A stretch of DNA of 64,000 bases from NCBI GenBank assembly GCA_008828725.1, contig MEHQ01001361.1, positions 124,001 through 188,000 on the forward strand, in the 5' to 3' direction. The DNA is from Saccharina japonica. Lineage: Eukaryota > Sar > Phaeophyceae > Laminariales > Laminariaceae. The notes beneath the pieces were generated by a model. It was not told the origin of the DNA, searched no databases, and saw nothing but the letters and a program-made list of their open reading frames with translations. This document shows positions 13,301 to 25,300 of this stretch, piece after piece (position 1 is the stretch's first letter; the number at the start of each line of letters is the position of its first letter). Made by a program: the position numbers and the translations under genes.

Positions 13301-16300
13301 GATATATGGACCGAACCGCGTGGGTGTACAGGGGGTCGAAGGCTACGTCGGCGCATGTGCGCTGGGTTACCCCTCGAGAGGACGGGCTCAGGGCAACAAG
13401 ATCACGTCGAAAAAGCGCTCGCAGGCGGTCAAAACGAAAAGAGAGGACTCACTAAAAAAAGCAGAAGAATAAACACATACGAGGGTACGAATAGAAAATG
13501 TAACCGTAGCCGCTAACATGCGACCGATATGTCTTAATGCCTCCTCTTTCGCTCGCTGCCGTTCCCCTGCTTCCAGCTCTCCTGCAACCTCACTCTCAAT
13601 TCCATCTCTTCGCAGGTCATGGAGAAAGCGTTGGCTACACAATAAAAAAACGCCCATCATTTGTTTTGGGTCTGTCTATTACGAACAGCTCTGCACCTAC
13701 CAGACGATTCCAGTAGCCCCGCCAGCACAGGAAGCCCCGGCAAGTACCCCGGGTTCCCAGATCTCGCCCTCTTCACCAGGTTTCCCAAGTCCTGGCTGCG
13801 TGTCAGCGCCGAATAGGCGTCTGAGGTCTCGTCTAACCGGAACTGGACGGAGAACCGCTGGGACGCCACAAGGGTTCCAGCGGGTAAATCGGTGAGGACC
13901 ACGGCCGCGGTTACGCCTGTAACGCTGCCTTCACCATCGTGCAGTATCTGGGGAGTGAGGTGGGGAAAGAGGGGAGAGGAGAAGACAGGCTGAGGACGGG
14001 GGGGGGGCGAAGGCAGTATTCGTCGACAGTACTGTAGGCAATATTCGTCGACAGCAGTAGGGAAGTATTCGTCAACGGTAGGCGGTACACGTCAGTAATG
14101 TTGTAAAATTCGTCGACAATAGGCGATATTGGTCAACATTATTTGTCAACAATAGACAGTATTCGTCAACAATAGGGCAGTATTCGTGAACAGTAGGCGA
14201 TATTCGTCAACAAAAGTAGGCAGTGTTCGTTAACGATAGGGCAGGAGGCGGTATTCGTCAACAAAAGTAGGCAGTGTTCGTTAACAATAGGGCAGCATTC
14301 GTCAACAGTAGGCGGTGTTCGTCAACAAACGTAGGCAGTGTTCGCCAATTCGTCAACAATATGGCAGTATTCGTCAACAGTAGGCACTATTCGTCAACAA
14401 TACGTATGACACTCACATGTACCTATTTACAGTCGGGGGGGCTTCGTAGAGGTGTGTGTGTGTTTTTTTTCTGTGTGGCATTGTCCAAGTGTCATAGGTT
14501 TACGATTTTTGTCTGTGAGGCAGGGGGGATGATTGCGAGAGGGCAAGCGTTTGAGGAGATGGCCGTCGCTGCTCGTACACCAACCAGTCCGAATGTCGGG
14601 AGTTTGGCGCCTGTGCAAAGCCTTCGCCACTACGTAGGTCAAAGCGCAAGCAACAATAGACATGTGACACGATCGGAGCAGTGGGCGTGTGTACGAAAGA
14701 AACCGTACGAGTGGAGTTGCAAGCAAGAACGGGAAATTCCAACTCAGCGAGACGTACTCACGGTGTAGCAGATAGAAGACAACGAGTTCTTGCACCCCTC
14801 CGTCGTGTTCGTGGCTAAAGACACGTTGGCCCCGCTCCCCCCTCCGAACGAGCAGTTCGAGTATTCTTCTGTCGCACCCGCCCCTCCGTAGTAAAGCGCC
14901 CCACAGTTTACGTCTGCGAAGGTCGACTCTTGCCCAGCGTCCCAGTCAAGCCAGGTGGTCGACGATATCTCCACCTGTGCGCAAGTTTTAGAATTTTGGT
15001 GGGAAAGTGTTTGTGAGTTTTGGGCTTGAGTTTTTTGGGGGCGAGAGCTTGGGTAGTTTTGCTTGCGTTTTGCGGCTGACTGTGTTTTAACGGGAGCGGA
15101 AAAGGGCACGGTTGGGCTATCTCTGACCTACGGCCGGTATATGTGACGATGGGGTCTATGGATTGGCGGATTTAGGGAGATAAACAATCAGGGGTGACGG
15201 CCCGGTGTTGATTGCGTACATCTGCTGATTAGCTTCGGGGGCACGTGCTATTATGTAGGCAGAACTGGTGCTCCGTCGAAAATATTGTACCCTGAAATCA
15301 CTCTTCACGTGCACGGCGAGAACATTCCCGCCGAGAAGACCACAGAAGAGGTTGACCCCGTTCGTTTATAAAGGATAAACCACTTGAGTCTCTCTGTCAG
15401 GTACTGAGCCACTCTGCCAGCCCTGACTAAGTGACTCAGTGACTTGTATTTCATAGGCGAACAAAATTAGTACTTGTGGGCTCAGTTCACCCTCCCACCG
15501 ATATAATCCTGGCTGATTGAGTGGCACTGCTGTGATTTATCCTTCGTGGTCGAACAAAATGAGTACCTTTGGGCTCAGTTCGCTCTCTTACCGATAACAT
15601 CCTCCGGGGTTAATCAAGCCCCCAAATTACGTCTTTGGTTTGTTTATGAAGGATAAACCACTGAGCCACTCAGCCAGAGCGCTGACTGAGTGTCTCAGTT
15701 GTCTGTTTATTCTTCATAAGCGGAAAAAATAAGTACCTAACGCTTCGCCCCAAGGGGGACACTTCTCGATACCCTGCCGTGTTGTCGATCGCGGTTGCCC
15801 GGGTTGCCATGAGCCCCCCCAGAGCAAAGAAAGTCCCACCAAAAGGAAATAAAGTACACCGTGTTTTGTTGGCCCGACCTTGCGCAGCAGCGCCGTGCAA
15901 CGTTGTGCGCCACGTTGCTACGCTCCATCCGTCTATGGGCAATGACCCTTCAAAAAAAGGAGTGTCATAGCCCATAGCCATCCGTCACGTCCGCCGAGCA
16001 TCCACAGCGAGATAGGCATCTAAGTTGGAGCGGTTAGCCTCCGGCAAGAAGCATCAACCCACCACAGAGCACACGTTTCGCTCCGAGGTACACGGCGCAT
16101 TCGACGCGTCGCTTTTGTTTACAGGCACTGACTAACTGCTGTGTGTCAGACTGTACTGAACACCATCCAGGTGAGACACAACGTCAAACAGCGTCACTGC
16201 ACACGCCACCACGTGAAGGCCGTTTCCCGTACATTTTGTTTTGCAACACTCTTATGTACTCGGTATACAATCAATCCTATCCTTGCAACAGGTACTACAG

Positions 16301-19300
16301 CAGTAGCTTCCCAAGCTTCGCGCATTATTACTTTCATGTGCACAATATCGTTACCCAAGGTTGAAAACTTCCAGGACGCATGGCATGCGGCCTAGCAGGG
16401 GGGGCCCACCCTAAACCTTCTGAGGCGCCCGCCTTACATGATTATCTTGATTATAGTATTGGAGCTCTCTCTCTCTACCTCGACTAAAAAAAAGTCAAGA
16501 AAAAACAGACCAAGACGAACAAAATCCCATAAACCTATCAATCTATACAGACAGGTAAATCGCGAATAACCCGGCCCCCGTTTAGCACGTTTCTCCAAAG
16601 CCAAATATACGATACAACGCCATTTTTTTTTTAATGAATTCATACTAATTCAAGACATTAATTAGTTTTCACTTTTGAAGGACACGATATATATTGTAAG
16701 ACACGGATGGGATTCGGACGAGATTGAATAAGCAGTTCCTCGGTCTAGGGGAATCTCTTAAGGGCAGAAATATGTTAGGGCGAAAAGTGCTACCTGTATC
16801 GCAGTGCACGCCTCGCCGAACCGACCGTAAGCAGCAAAAGACCGAGGCACCATTCACCTGTACATAGTCATCTCCGTCGAAGGAAGCGGCGGGAGACACC
16901 GTGCCGCTTGTCCCTGCGTACAGATCGCCCGAGAACCGGTCCCAGCCGAACGCCAGGGAACATTCGTCCTCGAGGTTTTCCACTTCCCTCGCGCAGGCGT
17001 TTTCGCTCCCGTGGAATGCAGGGACGGAAACGTCGAACGCGACGGAGTTGGCCTCGTTGCATCGGCCCATATCATCCGCCACCGGAAGCTGCTCATCCCG
17101 TTCGAACAACAATTATATTAGTAGTGCGCGGGATGATACAGGGGGGTGAGAAACACGTTGACATACATATTACGGGGTGGGCTAATGTAGTAAATAGGAC
17201 CCACGGTACACACAAAAACCTATATATTTACCCCTATTTTTACTATTAATAACAATATTTGCTCCTATTTACTAGTGTTTACTATGGCCCCCCGTAACAG
17301 CACCATCCTGTACGTCATAGATAGGTCGATCCCAAACAGTATAGACATCGTACAGTAGTGACAGACCGTGCACCATAAGAGTCGAGAGCATCCGTGCTTA
17401 GAAACAAACAGAGCGAAGAGGTAGGGGGGGACGGGGGGGGGTACTCGTTTGTTGCTTGCCTTAGTCATTTGACCATTGACCACGCATCCCTTTCGAGACG
17501 GAGACGGGGGGGGGGTCTTGAAATTGAAGTTGGACGTGTATTTTTGTCTTACAGGGGTGTCATAGCGCCAAATTTGTCTGGGGCTCCTTGCTCGATTATA
17601 GTATAGGAGCTCCACACTAAACATCAGCGGTGTACGTATTACGGAGGACCATATTAAATAGGACCTTCCGTAAACACAAAAACCTAAATATCTACGTATT
17701 TTTACTAACAAAATTTGGTCCTATTAACTATGGTCCTCCGTAATAGTAAGGCCGTAAGGTATTTACATCGCGAAAGCTGAGTAGCTCGTTTGGAAGAGCT
17801 GCTAAATAAGCGTTGTGCCACGCGCTTTTCCCACGGAAGCATCGAAATATATATGACAGCACGTCCTTACCGGGAAAAAGCCACCGAAAGCCGCCACCGT
17901 ACCGCTGCCGCCATCGCCCAAAAACGCCGCTGGTATTCTATCGCTGTTTCGGGGCGCGGAGCGATGGAAACATGCGAAATAGCACGCAAAATATCACAGC
18001 AGGTGAAGTTTACGCAAAAACGAAATCCGTGCAAGGCGTTCGTTTTTCATCTTGGAGAAAGAAGAACTTAGGCGCGATGGAACCAAGCGAAAATAAACAG
18101 CGAGTGAAAGTTTACGCAAAACGAGTCCGTGCAATGCGTTACGAGTAGTTAGTTTTTCATCTTGGAGAAAGAAACTCGGCGGGATGGAACCACGCGAAGA
18201 TCACAATAAAGTGAAGCGACGCAAACTAATCCGAGTATAATAGATGCGTTAGTGTTTTATCTTGAAATAATGACTCGGCGCGGCTCGACGATATTTGTCG
18301 CGACGATGATTGGAGAAACACAAAAGAGAGCTGCAGTATTACAGTAGCTGCACGCGCTATTGCGGGGGCCCATAGTAAATACTAGTAAATAGGACCTATG
18401 ATACAGTAAACACAAAAAACTATATATTTGCCTTTTTTTACTAACAATGTTTAGTCCTATTTACTATTGTGGTTGTTGTTGTTGTCTTCACATTAAAAAC
18501 CGTCCCGGTCTCTCTATCCAGTACCTCCATCTGTCCGTACTAATCCAACACTTGACACGGTCGATTCCCGTGGTCACAGGCTAACTTACCCAAAAAAAGG
18601 TATACTGAAATAAAAGTGGAACCCGAAGGGTCCGCAAAGCGATCAAAGCCAGTCAAAAACAGATAGTCTGGAGCCCTCCGCTCCCCTCTACACGCTATGT
18701 GAAGGTAAAAATAAAAATGGAAAAGTCAACATCACCAATCGGGGGTACACGCCCCCTGATTCTATCTTGGTGCCCCTATAATGCCGGGGTGTTCCGTGCC
18801 GGGTTCACGCCGGTCAGGCAAACAAATCGAGTCCTCCACCCCGATTATAAACGCAGACATGATACGGGGGAAGGGAACTATGGTCCCGTGTGACTGATGT
18901 ACCCCCGGCCTGCGAGCAGTGTAACTGCAAAAGGTAAAAAACAACGAAGGGAAAAAGACAAAGACAAAGACAGACAAAGACAAGTCAAAAGTACAAGCAA
19001 ACACTCAAACAAACAAGACCACAAAGACAGCATAGACACGTCATCCCGAGGGGGTGGTGCAATGGTGCGGCGGTGGAGGGAGGGGGAAGAAAAACAAACA
19101 AACAAACAAACAAACAGTCCAGGAAGAGTCAATCCGGCACATATCGCGCCACTCGGTCCGCCATTTCTCGCTTGTTTTCTTCCCTCAACGATTCGCCCTT
19201 CTTCCGCACCCCTCCCGTCCCGTTGGTTCTTGTCGTCTCTTTATTATTGCTGCGCTCTTTTTCTCGCTTGGTCGCTCGTTTCCGGCTAGCCTCCTCTTCG

Positions 19301-22300
19301 TCCTTGTGCCAGGAGGTCATAAACCTCTCAGCTCCCTGCAGCACTCCCTTGTACCACTGCCTTCCTCCCTTCACCTTCGCTGCTTCCGCCCAAACTGAAT
19401 TCGGGACTCCGAAGACACGTCTCTGGTCGTCCGTAGAGCCGTGCGTAGCTCCGAACGCTTTGAAGTCGTCCTTCAGGCACGTCTGCCAGTTCCGCTCCGG
19501 GCACCCCGCGCCCGGGTCCTTCCCCCCCACCAGCTCCCCGAACATCAGTCGTTTCGGGAGTCGCCCGTCTGGCTGCCTTGCCACGGCCCCCGCGAACAGC
19601 AGGCGTCGCTGCCGGGCAGTGGCTTCCACACTCTGGCACCCGACCCTCTTCAGGGCCTGGGCGTAGGACAGCTGCCGCTAGGTGCCTTGCTTGCGCTGTA
19701 CCCAATAACTCGCAGCAGCAGCCGGTGGTGTATCGTCCGCAGCAGTCGGTAGTGGTCGCGACGTGGGGCCCATGTCATGCAACCGTACAGCAGTGCCTCC
19801 ATCGCCTCCGCTTGAAGCAGGCGGGCCTTGAGTCGAAACGGTGCCCCCGGCCTATCGAAGAGCTCCGGGCCATACCTCCTGACGCACGCCGACGCTGCTC
19901 TGCTCCTGAAGTTGATCTCCCGGGTGAGGTCGCCATGTTCGTTGACGAGGCCGCCCAGGTACCGGAACTCGAGGGTTTGGGTGTATTTCTGCCCCGCTGC
20001 TTCGATGATCAGCGGCGGCGGGGGCGGTGTTGGCTGCTTCTCCTTTACGCGCATCAGGAGAGTCTCCGTCTTCTTCTCCGACACNNNNNNNNNNNNNNNN
20101 NNNNNNNNNNNNNNNNNNNNNNNNNNNNNNNNNNNNNNNNNNNNNNNNNNNNNNNNNNNNNNNNNNNNNNNNNNNNNNNNNNNNNNNNNNNNNNNNNNNN
20201 NNNNNNNNNNNNNNNNNNNNNNNNNNNNNNNNNNNNNNNNNNNNNNNNNNNNNNNNNNNNNNNNNNNNNNNNNNNNNNNNNNNNNNNNNNNNNNNNNNNN
20301 NNNNNNNNNNNNNNNNNNNNNNNNNNNNNNNNNNNNNNNNNNNNNNNNNNNNNNNNNNNNNNNNNNNNNNNNNNNNNNNNNNNNNNNNNNNNNNNNNNNN
20401 NNNNNNNNNNNNNNNNNNNNNNNNNNNNNNNNNNNNNNNNNNNNNNNNNNNNNNNNNNNNNNNNNNNNNNNNNNNNNNNNNNNNNNNNNNNNNNNNNNNN
20501 NNNNNNNNNNNNNNNNNNNNNNNNNNNNNNNNNNNNNNNNNNNNNNNNNNNNNNNNNNNNNNNNNNNNNNNNNNNNNNNNNNNNNNNNNNNNNNNNNNNN
20601 NNNNNNNNNNNNNNNNNNNNNNNNNNNNNNNNNNNNNNNNNNNNNNNNNNNNNNNNNNNNNNNNNNNNNNNNNNNNNNNNNNNNNNNNNNNNNNNNNNNN
20701 NNNNNNNNNNNNNNNNNNNNNNNNNNNNNNNNNNNNNNNNNNNNNNNNNNNNNNNNNNNNNNNNNNNNNNNNNNNNNNNNNNNNNNNNNNNNNNNNNNNN
20801 NNNNNNNNNNNNNNNNNNNNNNNNNNNNNNNNNNNNNNNNNNNNNNNNNNNNNNNNNNNNNNNNNNNNNNNNNNNNNNNNNNNNNNNNNNNNNNNNNNNN
20901 NNNNNNNNNNNNNNNNNNNNNNNNNNNNNNNNNNNNNNNNNNNNNNNNNNNNNNNNNNNNNNNNNNNNNNNNNNNNNNNNNNNNNNNNNNNNNNNNNNNN
21001 NNNNNNNNNNNNNNNNNNNNNNNNNNNNNNNNNNNNNNNNNNNNNNNNNNCCCCGATTTCCATACTTTATCCTAGATAACAATTCAGTGGTGCGGTAAAG
21101 GCTACTGCATGAAACGGTCGAAATAATCCCTTTCGGTGGGGCGGTGGGGGGGGTGTTCTCATGTAATGCATTACCCTAGTCGTATGACCGTAGACCCCCG
21201 CATCCACACAATGACGGGACGGAGCACGTCGGGTTTTCACCGACCAGGCAGACATTGCTTGCACCAAGCGTGGGGGGCGGGGATGTACTCATGTCATGCA
21301 TAGCCCCACGGGTTCCCGCGTACTTCATTTTCATGCATGGCCGTAGTCGTATGACCATAGACCCTCGCATCCCTATAATACAATGCCGGGACGGAGCATG
21401 CCGGGTTTTCACCGACCAGGCAGGCATTGCTAGCACCAAGCGCATAGCGCCGTGAGATGTTCGGCGAGTCGCCTGAAGGGTGAGCTGCATCTTACTAAGA
21501 ACCGCTTGTGAGGCCGACTTGCATATGGGTGACAGCTTCAATGAGATAATTTAATTTCCGGTGTGGCCACTTCCAGAGACAGCAATGGGAGTACTATGCA
21601 ACTGCCTCGTGGGTGCCTACAATAAACACGACGTGATACTATCATTCCCCTTGTGCGGAGTAAAGGTTCTCCAACCCGCACAAATGATCTAACTCGACCG
21701 CCAGCTGTAATGGACCGCCAAAACAATAAAAAAAACGGTACCCTGGTGGTCTAGCTCATCATGTAGTGAGCGGCATGTTTTTCAGTGTCGTTGCCAACCG
21801 ACGCCAACCCAAGCTATATATACTATAGGGGGGGAGGGGGAACTAGAAGAGAAAGAACGTATTATGAAATCAGAGTGATTGCAAACACCTACGTACGGGG
21901 TTTCCAAAAAACCGTGGTTGGCTGATTTTTCTGTATCCGGTACCCATCTCTCGTTGAAACCCAGACAGGATTTTTTGGGGAAGCTGGCGAAGGAAGGGTT
22001 TTTGTAAAAAAAGACATTCGAAGTTATTTTGGAACCCTTCCTTGTCCTCGACGACGCCAAATGTGCATGTGCCACTATTAGATAGAAGGGATATAACCTA
22101 CAGTACCACTATACCAAGTCATCGCTGGCTTGGGTGGAGTGATTTGGTATCATATAAAGGATAATCTAACACGGGGGGCCATAGTAAATACAAGTAAATA
22201 GGACCTACGGCACACACAAATACCTATATATTCCCCTATTTTGACTCACAATATTTGGTGCTATTTGCTAAGGTCCCCCGTAAATTGGTAGGTTGTCTCT

Positions 22301-25300
22301 TAGGTGATCCCTTGTCACCACACCATACACCTGTGCCTGGTGCTGAGCTACTGTATACATGTGCAGGGTAAAAGGTCAACCATTTACGCCCGAGCGCGGA
22401 GCTTTCGACACCAGTAGTATTAATAGTACGTACACAGCCACTCTTGTTGCGTGTCGCAACTCCACAACAACGCGTTGGTTTGGAGTCTTCAGTATGACAG
22501 TTACGAGTCAGTTTGGTGTCGGTTCGGGCTATTGGCATTTTGTAGGTTACACCGCATTTTTATCTTTTGGGCCTGGGTGTGAAAGCACCTGGACCCCCCG
22601 CGGGCACTCCTCGTTGCCCCTACCCTGTGGGACGACCAACAATACAATTACTTAAAACGAACCCGCCACGGAAGTACGAACACAACGAACACCACGCACG
22701 GTTGATTCACCTCGAAGAATTCTCCCTTGGAGCCGCTGTTGTCGTACTGTACGCAAAGGAGGCCATCCACCGCCGCCTGCGCGACACCGCCGCCGGCGAG
22801 AGGGTACCTCGGATTGATAGCATCCAAGGACCCTGTTTATAGTCATGGTGCACGGTGGGAAGGAAGTGCAGAACAAAAACAGCGTCACATGTTTTGTTGG
22901 TTTCTTCCCGTTTATTATCTTCGCCCTTCTTTTCTCTCCCCCCACTACCTGCAGTAGTCGTATCTAAGATCCGGGGCCACATATAAGTAGTAGGCTCTCC
23001 TCCCCCCTCCCCACTGTGCGGTTCGTGCCTCTATTTTTAGCGCGAACAGGCTTCAGTCCTTTTTTCCCCCTCGTCGACTCGCGTCGAATATAGGAGCACA
23101 TGGCAGAAAAAGCAAGCTCACAGGAAACCCATCGATATACTTTTTTTTTCTTTTTTTTTCCATCCCATTTATTATCTTCGCCCTTCATTTCTCTCTCCTT
23201 CCTAGTCGTAACTCAGATCCGGGGTCACAAAGTAGGCTCTTCTCCCTCCTCCCCCACTACGGTTCTTGCCTTGCATTTTTATCGCGAGAAGATTTCAGCA
23301 CTTTCTTCCCTCGTCGACTTGCGTCGGATTCCGCCTACCCACGCCACGAAGGCGCGCTCAGCAATTGGTTCCTTTTATTTTTTCAAACAAAGACAAAATT
23401 TCTCACCACGGTGGGATTCGATCTTGGGTACCAATGGTAGTAGTCTTTGAAGCTGACCACTACTCTACCGGGGCGACCGGCATTGTAGTGTGTTATAAGG
23501 CTTAGATTGGGTAGTAGGAAATTGGTGAATATTTTACCAGTAGCCCAACGTACTAATGCCTTAACAAATGGCGTCGTCGGCAGGACATGGGGTTGTAGTG
23601 GTCGTGAGTTCGAATATCACGACCACCATGAAAACAGTTTTTAAACAACAGCGGATTTCCTCATGTCAAGAATCTGAAAACACTTCTGGATCCCTATAAA
23701 TAGGAACGGCGTGTTGGTCACGCGTGTCGACCCGTATATCCGGTCCGTTTCAGGGGGGGGGGGGTGTTATAAGACTTAGATTGGGTACGAGGTAATTGGT
23801 TAACCTTTTACCAGTAGCCCAACGAATTAATGCCTCAACAACCGACCCACTTCGTACGTCGTTTATGTACGGCGAGAGCGCGTTTGCTGACGAAGAAGAA
23901 CGTGTCGTTCTTGAAGGACGACGGACCAGGGAGATCGCTCTAAACAAAACGACCAGCAGACATGACCAAGTTGCAACTCCTGAGACGGACGGTATAACCA
24001 ACCCTATGACATGATCACATACAATAGGGCCCATCGCGTGGTCTTGAAGGCGCTTGTTGTTGTTGCTCACTGTGTCCAGTATCCATAGAGTATAGCCATC
24101 ACGTCATGAGATATGAAGTGCACTTCATGTGAACACTTCATGTGAATCGCTTCATGTAAAGTCAGTCAACATCATCGACCTGAAACGTGCGATTGCAACT
24201 ACCAGTAACTATGTTTGTGATCTACAGGGCAGTACATACAGTACTGCAGTAGGGGTATGGGTTCCTACAGCACCTTTCCTGTGGAATAGCATGTAGTGGT
24301 GACTTCATCGGCTGGACCCTCCTCAAGACACGCATCCAGCTCCACGAAGCGCGCTAGCTCGGTTTCGGTGCACTCCGCATCGCAGCAACAGTTCATGTCG
24401 CATTGGCCCGCCGTCATGTCGCATACGCACCCGCAGTCGAAGATCTGCCACACAGACGAGGTGTCAGCATGTCAAACACGGGAAGGGAAGCTCTACTGCT
24501 CTACTGCTGTAGCTTGGCTGTCGTAGTACATTATTATTATTTTACGACATAGAGTAAATAGGACAAAATATTGTCCAGTAAAAATAGGGAAATACATAGG
24601 TTTTTGTCCCTACGTAGCCTCAATGCCTTTGGAAGCTCCACCACTGCGTATTGTGCCCTTTGTGTACAGTAGTAGACGACGAGTCATCTGCCGCTACGAG
24701 TACAGTATACCTGGTACAGCTGAGGAAGTCTAAGTATGCAGGACGTACTGTGCGTACAAGCAGTACCTGGTATGTATGATACTACGGTACAGAACAGTAT
24801 TACTGCTGTCGTACGTATGATACGTATGCGAGTACCTGGTATCTGTTACGAGTACCTGTTGTACCGCTGTACTGCAAGTACTGTCTTGGCATGTACTGTT
24901 CGTATCATACTGTATTATACGAAGTATGGAAACTTGGTACAAGCAAGTGTATATGACGACGTCACGTGCCCTACTGCAGCTGGTACAGGTACAGGTACAG
25001 GTACAGGTACAGGTACAGGTACAGGTACAGGTACAGGTACAGGTACAGGTACAGGTAGAGGTACAGTAGTTGTGGTGGTACAAGACACGACAACGCCGCC
25101 TAACACCCCCACAATCAACGCCTTCGTGCGGTGCACACCTTACCTCGCACTCCGAGAGAGACACCCCCGTTGCCTGGCAGCTGCAACCCTGTGGTGGCGT
25201 ATAGCTCCAAGCGTACGCTTCGCTCGGTGTCACATCCCACCCGCCGGAGTCACAGACGCCGCTCGCGCTTGCACCTCCTATGGTCGCGATGGGCGAGACG

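Noticed and set aside
14011..14405. CRISPR-like array
   Set aside because: Units are contiguous and irregular with no uniform unique spacers and no cas genes, in a eukaryotic intron. A minisatellite.
19578..21098. Long open frames of 340-506 codons on both strands
   Set aside because: They run through the 966-N gap, so most of the protein is unknown residues.
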